From an uncultured bacterium (GTDB taxonomy: Bacteria; Cyanobacteriota; Vampirovibrionia; Gastranaerophilales; Gastranaerophilaceae), in assembly GCA_949284715.1 (NCBI GenBank), contig CASDWH010000001.1, positions 1 to 51,278 on the forward strand: a DNA stretch of 51,278 nucleotides. Reading direction: 5' to 3'. Shown here piece after piece: positions 40,001 to 45,820 of the stretch. Every line of letters begins with the position of its first letter. Positions within the stretch are counted from its first letter, which is position 1. The notes under the pieces are model-generated. The model saw nothing but the letters and a program-made list of their open reading frames with translations, was not told the DNA's origin and searched no databases. The translations under genes were made by a program, and so were the position numbers.

Positions 40001-40500
40001 CTTGGTGTAGCAGCAAGTACCGTACGTGAAGATGAGGTTTCAGAGACCGACACAGGTTCTGCCAGAGTCTGCGCCATTGCCGCCCTGCTCACGGCAGATG
40101 AGGACACTTCTGCTGTCCCGTCCGCGCCCTGATATTGAAGGTAAACAGTCCTGTTATCCGGCAGCTTTACTTCTATAGTATTCTCACCGGGGGCGGATAC
40201 CTCTACCCAGTTAGCGTTATCTACAGTTTGACCGTTAAAAACGACACGGTAATAATTTAATGAAACCGTACCGTCTGAATTAGTCACCTTATTAACATAA
40301 TCATAGTTCTGTGCAGTACCGGGGATAAGTGTACAATTTCCGCCGGATATTGCGGATAAGTTATTTGTATTAAGTACAACAGGCAGCATGACATTCTCAT
40401 TAGCATACACTCCGTTACATATAAACATGCAACCTGCAAATGCCGATGCAGCCAATAATCTTTTCAATTTATTCTTATCTGTCTTACAACTATCACTCAT
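28096..40500 (-). CDS. Giant autotransporter adhesin-like protein with Lys-rich C-terminal tail
   Basis: This 4134-residue surface protein has a signal peptide (hydrophobic LLAASAFAGCMFICNGV, cleavage near VYA-NEN). The passenger has four parts. Residues 200-600 are Ala/Tyr/Thr/Ser-rich. About 600-970 carry GGAI...FxxN repeats like those of chlamydial Pmp proteins. About 1440-2010 carry ten repeats of about 58 residues (LTGGTLxxxVSGxGTTxVTG). About 2080-3500 carry shorter Asn/Gly/Asp/Val repeats. All suggest a long beta-helix. The barrel is at about 3745-4003 (MWFKPYVSFG ... SISLGMRWVTGY). Unusually, about 130 more residues follow, very Lys-rich from about 4030. GTGAG precedes the ATG. Adhesion is inferred. 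Confidence 0.9.
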   Translation of the reverse strand: MSDSCKTDKNKLKRLLAASAFAGCMFICNGVYANENVMLPVVLNTNNLSAISGGNCTLIPGTAQNYDYVNKVTNSDGTVSLNYYRVVFNGQTVDNANWVEVSAPGENTIEVKLPDNRTVYLQYQGADGTAEVSSSAVSRAAMAQTLAEPVSVSETSSSRTVLAATPRAAVSYSGRTNSENTTGGTVRGTDDTDEGGYDSDYGYDYGTVTNPRNEHFAVSDSVIVSASASASKSSTYTRELYGGAQNNTGDAGDISGSYTNNTVSVTTKGESVYAGDATATGGTAVLYGPEFTLEINDSYYTTSNYPSDSTLDGRGDSTAIADADADAYANATSTAQGYAYGGGLANSGGGTIGALSADFSGNTAVSRVTGGGAYGGTATAKGGSANAYAGDITINVTYDYVAEPSRHLDAFSYEPEAIAEAYGSSEALAYASAEAYANATTNAQAYANGGALANMADSTIGSISGTYTGNSAIAEALEGTAVAGTANATSGTAYAREGTVNVNATANITLNIPSGYTWEDDYQMYTFQATQSSSSTVYNWVTPDASDEQTSETIYREGPYSWSSDYVISATASTEASTDAYEYDSSYLNETEAKTSNSTAAYARGGAIYNVGTIGDINATFRDNYTKVTADNTRRSYGGALYNNGAIGTIDSTFEDNYAWSLGAAHGSALFNDGSGTIEEIKGTFTGNHSATDSATVEAYGGAIYNSGKITNGITDASFKENRVVGNTARGGAVWTSNTIGVLSGEYTGNYSESSGVASGGAVYTGATITNGITDAQFTQNYAKGANAEGGAILVSGGNAGNIDAVFDRNHTEATGNAYGGAIRNNGTIKDITGEFTGNYSSGATNAYGGAIFTGGTLSKGITGATFTKNYAAGNVAQGGAIHVNSGNAGNINATFDGNYAKGVAGTYGGAIRNNSTIKELRGTFKNNYTDGGAGNSFGGAIYNNGTVTNGIVNAVFENNYVTSTATGAQGGAIWTNKNLTIKADNGITSFTDNYIQNGTTKQDQAIYVNAGRLTLNAVNNGDIIFNDVISGASNFAMTINGNTTGDIYFNIDNAIQGGNVTLSGGNIHITENALAAAGTKINATGNAVMVLNDSQYKTYTINQVASGNTNTDWNIDLNIGTKQSDIIKTNTASSGTIYLNSINVTGEPVEGTSVIQILQTQNNSLKLALNSSLTGQNHIGTQYNSYEDTILADTVWNEIYERLDETVDIYGEYKLATTTTTNDSISYTLTKNVSGEGYTVLGDTMTLWNQLETNDVKNFNFDAAGNTYNLGDNLGVSAGNNLNVNGVASGSSKSTINMNNHTGFVLDAPKTLTLNNVNITGAPNSAGSVINSTNSGTVINLNNVTLSNSNSNAAINNAGTLNVTGGTNTLNSSIAGAGTTNITAGTLNMNASVNQSAVNVNNGSLTMSDSAIINAVLTIASGGNASMQANSITSAVANAGGLTLRGGTLSYDVTGSGTTNITGSVLSNSLIGQAINISTTGALNINASNVGGNVTNANNLTLNGGTLSHTVSGSGTTNVTGNVTSNANIGQNININNAGSLTTNASNVGGNVTNANDLILTGGSLTNTVSGSGMTYVTGDVTSGALIGQDIDISDNASLTSNASNIGGDVTNANDLNLTGGTLSQNVSGNGTTNVTGAVTNTGNIGQNVTISASGELTSNADNIGGTVQNDNSYIITGGTIANNITGSGTSTVDGTVLNNANIGQNVIITEVGSLTSNASSLGGTVSNANDLNLTGGTLNHQVSGTGDTYITNDVLSNAAINQHIDIAADSSLTSSATNIGGNVTNASDLNLTGGTLNHQVSGTGDTYITNDVISNASINQHIDIAADSSLTSSATNIGGNVTNASDLNLTGGTLNHEVTGDGITNVTGSVQNNALIGQDININETGALTSNADNIGGEVTNANSFTLTGGTLVHTVTGDGKTNITGNVLADALIGQLINITGQLTSNADNIGGVVTNSNSLILTGGTLTQNVSGAGATTVTGEVINNAVIGQDVYITETGNLDNNNDIGNVWNEGILTSTAENLTGTIENNKTLNLSGTLDKIVSGSGITYVADSLTFDDGAGINNELNLSGGATLNTTGDENGKYTVGTLTGNGDVLLSTGTLTVNRDAALNDLFITNTGGGRFLEDLTATGNISNENTLNVLGNVSGIEFTNSGTASIGGNAGFTGDVLSSGTLDVTGNLSGVNITNEGTATVSGDVSASGDFSNTNDMTVYGHLSSQDFNNSGTISIYEGAETDNFTNNGKAYITGNLDSNDIINNENSILSVSGHVTGNNMTNYGDVDVTGNVTLQGILNNYSDMDVLGYLIAQEINNTGNLNVEYASNVTVTGDVNSAEDITTSGIITVEGTMTAHDVINDGQLTVEEGANVNGMNNIEGGIVDITGDLVASGVLDGDTGNNSILNDGMLQVSGNVDAEENITNNSIFDVTGSVASSDFTNSDYTSIDGNLNAEGDISNTGLQSSIIVQGNVDGSNLTNEGTVQIGGTLTSDNNIINSNNMTVSGLITSVVTENSGILNAYDGVDIDEFTNTNKVVITGDSNNINLDNSGDMDVDGSVFAENNIDNTGVLTVTGDVNAGADITTGNIFDISGSVSSNNFTNSGDASIEKDLTVTEHINNSDDLTVQGHLSTDTAQNTGILTVRDGMDANSFVNDKTTFVTGDAVIDSLTNNNDMDVAGSVISDSIINNTGDLYVTNDVEGNEITTSNKFEVLGNVTGTNLTASGSASIGGTLDLTNHLNNSGNMTVQGHISGVSGENTGELIANDGVEFESFTNENIANVTGDAIIDSLTNNNDMDISGSLISDTIIQNTGNLDVDENITANIVTNTNTINASGDVSANDFSNDEDGEVKIDKTLTVNNDLINKGNITVDGITTSLNTNNSGTLQLNNGGTLTNLTNDGTINAYNTFVSDNFNNNSLVNISNAAIDINSGINNGEVNVTNSTFNVTGDVIGINSGGVVDVVDSTVNLTGTLQNQKVTVDNSVLNFGTDSDIFKDSALNVNNSRVNTNDGQYNNYNIGELNSSEDSRWAIDIVLNKDEQHADTFTLSEGGSGTIYISTINVGSNVINNCDDNELYILQIIKSAVEDAPQLDYDESKVLSQATAHMTSDIIIASDFGLATTDTKNDSIEIRGWQNTFGAWADLDIIDDKSFTFIPDTNYILSRDVTEIKGNKMDIIGNDITFDINGHEFLNTINEGQNLTISDIIIKNTSGTITNNGTLTYNNVTFTEKDIINNGLFNANGIININNLDNRGSMGMNAVANMNEFVNSGNLLSGKGTINSNLLVNDGYIELDGVINSDELTNNVNGTIYTGDVNVDTITNSGNFNSSGNLVSEEKVYNDGSMSVSGNVVSKEMTNDGTANIRGSLGLDNVTNNKELNIDKNLIIKESITNAGKLFVSGETVSESLVNTGNILIEGDTGITTTIDNSGEMSVEGTASVDKIMNTGSLSFGSPDIVNPDSANNPDTIPEDVYVNNITNDASLTLNNTKLVGVEEITSSDDEKRGNINLRGSYLVSAGNIENQNISAYNNSRIDFTDPYKYVNNNIALNSSTLNLGALTLDSLDLGTVEMTNGTINIASSDVDFHQNTMGKLTIDEYIKHGGDSAIHLNAVNILNVPDMSKRLININFADMSFADQVQYHGRDAVYTPMYMYGASYDYHTGDMVFARGGFYDPDTGKIIGPSNPSDTFSPSVLVSSVSSQVGAKATMDQVMNYSFQHSDNYMAMPSLRRSALLDRNKYAIVDGTPVYKPYEEGNMWFKPYVSFGNIPLHDGPDVSVTTYGSLLGYDSELKEVGNGWSRAFTGYIGYTGASLTYRGISSIQNGGLLGGTVTLYKGNLFNATTVSTGAIVSDVSTPYGNDRPTMLLAGVANKTGYNFEFKDGLFIIQPNFLLSYTFVNTFDYVNASGININSSPLHSITVSPGVRFIANTKNGWQPYIGANFVWNIFDISKVTAESAIAGNAQLPEMSIDPYIQYGIGIQKIFKDNFMAFGQTMIQNGGRTGISISLGMRWVTGYGNDEYLVVPELILDSETLDGQRIIDISDKKKLDKKQNKSKKLKRKQQKNENIVPVQNQNRSSVQYTEGSNEVLINPGMKITPDKKAKIKKKSNKKSVTKAPAKKNAARVSKAKKNAVQNNVIKLNYLNR
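34465..36185 (-). repeat. About ten tandem ~58-codon repeats in the autotransporter
   Basis: Each unit reads roughly LTGGTLxxxVSGxGTTxVTG, then a variable NIGQxIxI stretch, then SLTSNASNIGG-V-TNAN. Copies are diverged except for two adjacent ones (34937-35110 and 35111-35284, 174 bp each), which differ at about nine positions by my reading. This points to a recent duplication. Confidence 0.8.
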
Positions 40501-40657
40501 TATAAACTCACTAAGTACATATACTAAGGGAATTATTTACTCACATACTTCCTGCAAAGCCACGCTCTAAGGAACATAAATCTACATATCTAGTATAAAC
40601 CATATTACACAAAATGTATACCCTTTTTTGATGTATATTAAAAAAAGTTTATTTTTT

Positions 40658-40912
40658 GGCGCAATAAATTGCACTCATCTAAACAGTCATCCCGAATTTA
40701 TTTCGGGAGCTTACAGGTTAGGAAGTATAACTTGATTCCAGTCCTAACCAGGGGCGGGGTTAGGGGTGGAGTGCGATTTTGGAGTATACTAAACAATTGT
40801 AATCAAGGACAGTTCCCCATCCTTGCCTTCCCCAACCGGGGAAGGAACAATATTATTGAATCTCCGCCACCTGCTAAACTGTCATCCCGAACTTGTTTCG
40901 GGATCTTACAGG
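40658..40912. repeat. REP-like palindromic repeats in a gene-free spacer
   Basis: The 577-base spacer 40501-41077 has no credible gene. At 40658-40674 lies a GC-AATAAATT-GC palindrome related to the repeats around the RAYT gene. At 40681-40717 and 40881-40912 lie two copies of a TCCCGAA...TTCGGGA hairpin preceded by GTCA and followed by CTTACAGG. A further hairpin (CCTTCCCCAACCGGGGAAGG) is at about 40828-40847. A third copy of the TCCCG hairpin element is at 48336-48371. These look like dispersed intergenic repeats. Confidence 0.7.
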
Positions 40913-41077
40913 AAAGAAAGTATAACGCAAAACTGGCAAGATGCTGAATCCATCCTGGATTATTCGGGGTGGCGGAAAATTCAACATTTCCCACCCTTTA
41001 CGGGTTCCGCCCTGCTCCACCCAACCGAAAATCCGCAGTTTAGTACGACAAAAGTTCGCCCCAGGGATGGAGTGTCC

Positions 41078-41737
41078 TTATCCACCAGCAAGTTTTGTAC
41101 TCTTCAAAAACTCCTTAACCACATTCACAGGAATTGCAAATCCTATACCTATATTAGATATATTATTATCAGGATTATATATCGACTGGTTTATTCCAAT
41201 AACTTCACCGTTAGTGTTCAGCAGCGGCCCGCCCGATGAACCGGGATTTATCGCAGCATCAGTCTGTATTTTATTCTTTGTATAATCTATCCTCGATATT
41301 ATTCCCTGTGTCAGTGTACCGTTAAATCCAAAAGGGTTTCCTATTGCAAGAACCTTCTGCCCAACTTTTATCTGTTCCGAATCACCCAGCTTAACTGTCT
41401 GCATCGGTTTATCTGTCTTTATTTTCAACAGCGCTAAATCATTATTCCTCCCGACTTTCTTCAACACCTCCGCCTTATATGTCTTACCATTATAAACCGT
41501 AACCGTTATATCATCACCATCCTCTATAACGTGTGAACTCGTTAATATAACTCCGTCATCTGACACCACACACCCGGTTCCGCATGAAAGTCCGTATTTA
41601 ATCTGGGTATCTATAGACACTATCGCCGGATTGATTTTCTCATATACATTTATATTAATCATCTCTTCCCTGTCATACGAAAAAACAGGGGTTGACATAA
41701 TCAGCATCACAAAACAACTTAATATTTTTTTCTTCAT
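41078..41737 (-). CDS. Secreted trypsin-like serine protease (HtrA-type, no PDZ)
   Basis: The signal peptide is MKKKILSCFVMLIMSTPVFS. The 220-residue protein has the full S1C triad: His69 in TSSHVIEDG, Asp100 in NNDLALLKI and Ser168 in NPGSSGGPL. It stops right after the protease domain, so the PDZ domains of DegP/HtrA are missing and substrate choice or activation must differ. Two cysteines (SCGTGC, 52 and 56) are unusual for the family. I start at ATG 41737; an extended frame to 41818 has no signal-like N-terminus. Likely periplasmic or extracellular. Confidence 0.88.
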   Translation of the reverse strand: MKKKILSCFVMLIMSTPVFSYDREEMININVYEKINPAIVSIDTQIKYGLSCGTGCVVSDDGVILTSSHVIEDGDDITVTVYNGKTYKAEVLKKVGRNNDLALLKIKTDKPMQTVKLGDSEQIKVGQKVLAIGNPFGFNGTLTQGIISRIDYTKNKIQTDAAINPGSSGGPLLNTNGEVIGINQSIYNPDNNISNIGIGFAIPVNVVKEFLKSTKLAGG

Positions 41738-41812
41738 TTCAATCACCGAGTACATAATGCCATTTTGACCGGCTTTTTGCCATACACAACCGTTTTTTAT
41801 CACAGGCGTGTC

Positions 41813-41841
41813 TTGCAAGGATTAAAGTTCTAATATATAAT
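41813..41841 (+). promoter_or_regulatory. Promoter for the Ycf23-family gene
   Basis: TTGCAA (41813-41818) and TATAAT (41836-41841) are 17 bases apart. The leader of about 40 bases ends with a GGAGAG ribosome binding site before the ATG at 41890. Confidence 0.65.
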
Positions 41842-41889
41842 AGAAAAGAATTCATAGTACATATTTACATTTAGATAGGAGAGTACATT

Positions 41890-42648
41890 ATGACAAGAAT
41901 TGAAAATTTTAAAAGAGCATTGACAGAAAAAAGAGCTGTTAAAGTTATTGCTGGTATCAATAACTTTGATTCAGACTCCGTAAAAAAAGTTGTTGCTTCT
42001 GCAAATCAGGCCGGCGCAACAGCAATTGATATCTGTGCAGATGCCGATATTATAAAAATGACAAGAGAAATGACCGATTTACCAATCTTCGTTTCCTCGG
42101 TTAAACCGCAAGAACTTGCTAATGCAGTTGAATTAGGTGCTGATGCTATTGAACTCGGCAACTTCGACGCACTGTATGCAAAAGGTCAATCATTCTCCGC
42201 ACAAGAAGTTCTTGATTTAACAAAACAAACTTTGAGCCTTATTAACAAAGAAGATGTATTTTTCTGTGTTACAATTCCGGGCAGCATTGATATAAACGAA
42301 CAAATTTCTCTTGCAAGAGAACTTGAATCTCTTGGCATCGACCTTATCCAAACAGAAGGACATTTCACAAATGAAGAACCTTCAAACGGTGTAAGAGGTC
42401 TTATTGAAAGAGCTGAACTTACTCTCTCCAACACTATGGAACTTGTAAGAAATATTGACATCCCTGTTATGACTGCAACCGGTATCAACCCGACAACCGC
42501 TCCTTTAGCTTTCGCTTCAGGTGCATCAGCAATAGGCTGCGGCTCCTGCATTAACAAGCTTTCATCAGAAATTGGTATGATTGCTGTTATAAAGAGCCTT
42601 ATGGAAATCGCTGAAAGAAATACCTCTAAAGTTGTTGAGTTAGTATAA
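41890..42648 (+). CDS. Ycf23/DUF561-family TIM-barrel protein
   Basis: The 252-residue protein matches the Ycf23 family pattern known from cyanobacteria and plastids: AGINNFD, AGATAIDICAD, LPIFVSSVKP, GADAIELGNFDALYAKG-x-x-FSAQEVL, IQTEG, and TGINPTTAPLAFASGASAIGCGSCINKL. The Gly-rich C-terminal motif suggests phosphate binding in a TIM barrel, but the reaction is not known to me. A GGAGAG ribosome binding site precedes the ATG, and its own promoter and terminator make it monocistronic. It is the strongest single link of this genome to the cyanobacterial lineage. Confidence 0.88.
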   Translation: MTRIENFKRALTEKRAVKVIAGINNFDSDSVKKVVASANQAGATAIDICADADIIKMTREMTDLPIFVSSVKPQELANAVELGADAIELGNFDALYAKGQSFSAQEVLDLTKQTLSLINKEDVFFCVTIPGSIDINEQISLARELESLGIDLIQTEGHFTNEEPSNGVRGLIERAELTLSNTMELVRNIDIPVMTATGINPTTAPLAFASGASAIGCGSCINKLSSEIGMIAVIKSLMEIAERNTSKVVELV

Positions 42649-42669
42649 AGCATGTTTTAGTTATTTATT

Positions 42670-42698
42670 TGGCGCGGAATTACTACTAATCCGCGCCA
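42670..42698 (+). terminator. Terminator after the Ycf23-family gene
   Basis: A 9-bp GC-rich stem (TGGCGCGGA with TCCGCGCCA) is followed by six T residues. Confidence 0.85.
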
Positions 42699-42746
42699 TT
42701 TTTTACATTTATTTACAAATACTTTATTTCAACATATTAATATTTA

Positions 42747-42755
42747 TGCTACAAT
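42747..42755 (+). promoter_or_regulatory. Extended -10 promoter of the CoA-transferase operon
   Basis: TGCTACAAT is an extended -10 box 18 bases before the ATG at 42774. A GGGGG ribosome binding site lies between, so the leader is very short. Confidence 0.45.
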
Positions 42756-42773
42756 CAAGTGGGGGTAGAGTAA

Positions 42774-43436
42774 ATGAAAAAAATCGTATCAGCTAAAGAA
42801 GCGGTTAAAGATATTAAAGACGGTGCAACTGTTATGGTTGGCGGTTTCTTAAGCTGCGGGGTGCCGGACAAGCTTATTGACGCGCTTATTGAACAAAACA
42901 CTCAAAACCTTACCATGATTTGCAACGATACCTCCTACCCCGATGCAGATAAAGGAAAGCTTATATCAAACAAGCAAATAAAAAAAGTAATTGCCGCCCA
43001 TATTGGCACCAACCCGGAAACCGGACGCCAGATGAACAGCGGAGAACTGGAAGTAGAATTAACCCCGATGGGAACTCTGGTTGAACGAATTAGAGCTAAA
43101 GGTGCCGGTCTGGGCGGAGTTCTCGCGCCTACAGGAGTTGGAACCATCGTTGAAAACGGAAAGAAAACAATGGAAGTTGACGGCAAAAAATATATCTTTG
43201 AAAAACCGCTGGGTGCAGACTATGCTTTAATTTACGGTACTAAAGTCGACCGTTTCGGCAATGTTTCTTTTTATGGCACAACGAGAAATATAAACACGAT
43301 TATGGCTACCGCTGCTGATACAGTAATAGTTCAGGCGGATGAAATAGTTGACGAAATCGACCCGAATGAAGTCGTTATCCCGGGGATTTTTATCGACTGC
43401 ATAGTTGAAAGAGAAAAAGATTTAGAAGCTGTATAG
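42774..43436 (+). CDS. Class I CoA-transferase subunit A (acetate/acetoacetate type)
   Basis: Alpha subunit of a family I 3-oxoacid/acyl-CoA:acid CoA-transferase (AtoD, ScoA or CtfA-like). The 220 residues carry MVGGFLSCGVPDKLIDAL, the family N-terminal signature, then GTLVERIRAKGAGLGGVLAPTG and ADYALIYGTKVDRFGN. It needs subunit B, encoded eight bases downstream. It probably moves CoA between acetate and a short-chain acyl or acetoacyl group; the exact substrate cannot be read from sequence. Confidence 0.92.
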   Translation: MKKIVSAKEAVKDIKDGATVMVGGFLSCGVPDKLIDALIEQNTQNLTMICNDTSYPDADKGKLISNKQIKKVIAAHIGTNPETGRQMNSGELEVELTPMGTLVERIRAKGAGLGGVLAPTGVGTIVENGKKTMEVDGKKYIFEKPLGADYALIYGTKVDRFGNVSFYGTTRNINTIMATAADTVIVQADEIVDEIDPNEVVIPGIFIDCIVEREKDLEAV

Positions 43437-43444
43437 GAGTACAA

Positions 43445-44125
43445 ATGGAATTGACACTTCTTTCTAAAGAAAAAACAAGAGAAATTATTGCAAAACGCGC
43501 TGCTCAGGAATTCAAAACCGGTGATGTTGTAACGCTGGGTATCGGACTGCCTACCGAAGTTGCGAACTATGTTCCGGAAAATCAGCACGTAATATTTCAA
43601 TCAGAAAACGGATTGTTAGGTGTCGGCAAAAATACATCAGGCGATAAGATGGACAGAAGAATTATCAATGCAGGCGGAGTCTGTGTTGAAGCTAAAAAAG
43701 GCGCCTGTTTCTACGATGCAGCTACTGCCCTCTCTATGATGCGCGGCGGTCATATAGATGCTACCGTATTAGGCGCGCTTCAAGTAGATGAAGAAGGCAG
43801 CCTTGCAAACTGGATGATTCCTAATAAATTAGTCCCCGGCATGGGCGGTGCTATGGATTTGGTTATTGGCTCCAAACGCGTAATAATCGCAATGGAACAT
43901 ACCAGCAAAAACGGAGAAGCAAAAATAGTCAAAAAATGTACTCTGCCCCTGACTGCTTACAGAGAAGTTGACTTAATCATAACTGAGCGATGTGTATTTG
44001 ATGTTACACAGGAAGGACTGCTGCTTACAGAAATCAATCCCATGTTTTCTATGGATGAAATCAAATCCTCTGTCACCGCAGATTTTACAATCTCTGATGA
44101 CTTGAAATATATGGATATTGATTAA
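43445..44125 (+). CDS. Class I CoA-transferase subunit B
   Basis: Beta subunit with the catalytic glutamate in SENGLLGVG (Glu54), which forms the glutamyl-CoA thioester. Other family blocks are VTLGIGLPTEVANYVP, GGHIDATVLGALQVDEEGSLANWMIP, GMGGAMDLV and the C-terminal TERCVFDV. The 226-residue length is normal. It follows subunit A with an eight-base gap, and a strong terminator ends the operon. Confidence 0.93.
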   Translation: MELTLLSKEKTREIIAKRAAQEFKTGDVVTLGIGLPTEVANYVPENQHVIFQSENGLLGVGKNTSGDKMDRRIINAGGVCVEAKKGACFYDAATALSMMRGGHIDATVLGALQVDEEGSLANWMIPNKLVPGMGGAMDLVIGSKRVIIAMEHTSKNGEAKIVKKCTLPLTAYREVDLIITERCVFDVTQEGLLLTEINPMFSMDEIKSSVTADFTISDDLKYMDID

Positions 44126-44134
44126 TAAAACTTT

Positions 44135-44173
44135 AAAAAGCGGGCGGATGATTTTATCATCCGCCCGCTTTTT
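44135..44173. terminator. Bidirectional terminator between CoA-transferase and serpin-like gene
   Basis: A 17-bp perfect stem (44135-44151 with 44157-44173) has a five-base loop, a GC-rich core and A/T ends that give U-tails on both strands. It serves two convergent operons. Confidence 0.92.
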
Positions 44174-44186
44174 CTATATATAAATC

Positions 44187-45758
44187 CTATTCTTTTACAA
44201 GAAATTCAGGATTTTCTACTCTGACCGCAAAGTATGGTTTATCCTTGCCTTCTTCTTTTAAGAACATTACAAACTCTTTATCAAAATGATATTTTCGTCC
44301 GATTTGAGGAGCCAAAGACATTCTCATTATTGCTAATGCAGCTTCACTCTTTAAAGTTCCGCCTTTATTATCCATATTGAACTTTATGGTCTGCAATGCC
44401 TGAGTAATGATTTTGTTTGTACCTTTTATAGTTTTTCCGCACAACTCATCATAAGATATAGTTTTATCAATCTTAAAGTTCGGCACCATCAGGCTGTCCT
44501 CTTTTGCAAACTTTTCTGATACATCCTGCTGTGTTACATATAGATACAAGTCCTCAAAATTATCTTTTTTGTCCGTACGGAAAAGGATAACATCCTCTTT
44601 CTCTTTTGTTGTAAGTTTAACTGCATACTCTTCCGGAGAATTGTAGAAAAGAACATGAACATTCTTTCTCAGCTTTCTTTCACTCTCTTGATTTACACCA
44701 AAATATTTAACCTTTTCAGTACTTCCGTTAAACGGTGCTGAGGTAAGTTTATCAAACGGAGTTTCAAAATTGAAGTCTTTCTTTAACATTGCATAGAATA
44801 AATACGAATTCTTTGCACCCCAGTTAATAGTATCTAAGATATCGCTTGTTTCGTTAAATTTTTGTTCTATAGCACGTTCAATTTTCCTCTTTAACGACTT
44901 ATTGATTTTGCCATAAGTTGCATAATAAGAATCTTCATTTAACAAATCAGATGTATACAGCTTTTTGTTTAACTCATTAGCAACCGGCGGATTACCTCCG
45001 GCTAACAAAACCGGCCCGTGAGTAACTTTATCCATAAAAGTATTCCATACAAGCTGGAAAGTTATACACCAGAGTTTATTTTTTATAGCTTCATACCCGG
45101 ATTCCGTTTTAGTAATTGCTGCCTGCTGAACAGCGGCTTCCTGTTCAGCCGCCTGTACTTTATCCCCTGAACTAACAGGCTGAACTACCACATCACTTTC
45201 AGATTTTACGGCATTTTCCTGCGCCGGCTCAACAGGCGTTTCCTCTACTGTATTTGATACAGGTTTTTCTTCCTCAACTACGGAAACAGGTTCAGCTTTT
45301 GCATTTTCAGCCGGTTCTGCTTTTTCTTCTAAACTATTTACGGCAGATTCCTCTGCTTCTATACTCTTTGCAGATGTTTCCTCAACTGCTGTATTAGTTT
45401 CCTTTTCTTCATCAACAGACGGTGTATTAATTTTTTCATCATTTGACACTGCCGGTTTTTCACTATCCTCCAGCACAAGTTCTTTCTCTGATACCGGTGT
45501 CGCAGATTCTAACTCTACTTCCTTTGTTTCTTTTGTATTTACATTATCCTGTTCATCATACGGCGGAACAACATGCCGGACATCCGATATAGGTTTATAT
45601 TGAGCCTTATCTGCCGGCTGCTGCACAGGCACATTCGGCGCCGCCTGCGGCTGTGCATTCTGCTGTCCATTGGTCTGTTCTGCTGCCTGTACCGTCATTA
45701 AGCCCACGGATAACACAAGCAAAACACCCAGTAAAGATGTAACCTTCTTAATTCTCAT
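44187..45758 (-). CDS. Secreted protein with serpin-like C-terminal domain
   Basis: The start is ATG 45758, with GAGGAG upstream and a signal peptide (RIKKVTSLLGVLLVLSVGLM, cleaved near VQA). Residues 30-215 are a disordered Glu/Pro/Val/Ala linker. Residues about 235-523 can be laid over the serpin fold in order: NSYLFYAMLKKDFNFETPFDKL at the 'NAIYFKG-W...PF' place, VPNFKID at 'PKFKIE', NKGGTLKSEAALAIM at the reactive-loop hinge (usually EEGTEAAAAT), and VMFLKE...AVRVENPEF at the 'PFLF-I...GRV-NP' end. The hinge is imperfect, so inhibition is uncertain. It lies 62 bases after the AF-x-G membrane protein gene. The serpin assignment is inference by eye. Confidence 0.55.
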   Translation of the reverse strand: MRIKKVTSLLGVLLVLSVGLMTVQAAEQTNGQQNAQPQAAPNVPVQQPADKAQYKPISDVRHVVPPYDEQDNVNTKETKEVELESATPVSEKELVLEDSEKPAVSNDEKINTPSVDEEKETNTAVEETSAKSIEAEESAVNSLEEKAEPAENAKAEPVSVVEEEKPVSNTVEETPVEPAQENAVKSESDVVVQPVSSGDKVQAAEQEAAVQQAAITKTESGYEAIKNKLWCITFQLVWNTFMDKVTHGPVLLAGGNPPVANELNKKLYTSDLLNEDSYYATYGKINKSLKRKIERAIEQKFNETSDILDTINWGAKNSYLFYAMLKKDFNFETPFDKLTSAPFNGSTEKVKYFGVNQESERKLRKNVHVLFYNSPEEYAVKLTTKEKEDVILFRTDKKDNFEDLYLYVTQQDVSEKFAKEDSLMVPNFKIDKTISYDELCGKTIKGTNKIITQALQTIKFNMDNKGGTLKSEAALAIMRMSLAPQIGRKYHFDKEFVMFLKEEGKDKPYFAVRVENPEFLVKE

Positions 45759-45820
45759 AAAATAAAACTCCTCTATTAAATAGCCAAGATTATTATACCA
45801 TAAATAAAAAGGTTTCAAAA

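Noticed and set aside
40669-41285. Plus-strand frames in the spacer after the autotransporter
   Set aside because: They cross the palindromic repeats and the minus-strand protease gene, show no family similarity and have no ribosome binding site.
42186-42653. 155-codon minus-strand frame inside the Ycf23-family gene
   Set aside because: Shadow of a strongly supported plus-strand gene. It crosses no regulatory signal and resembles no protein.
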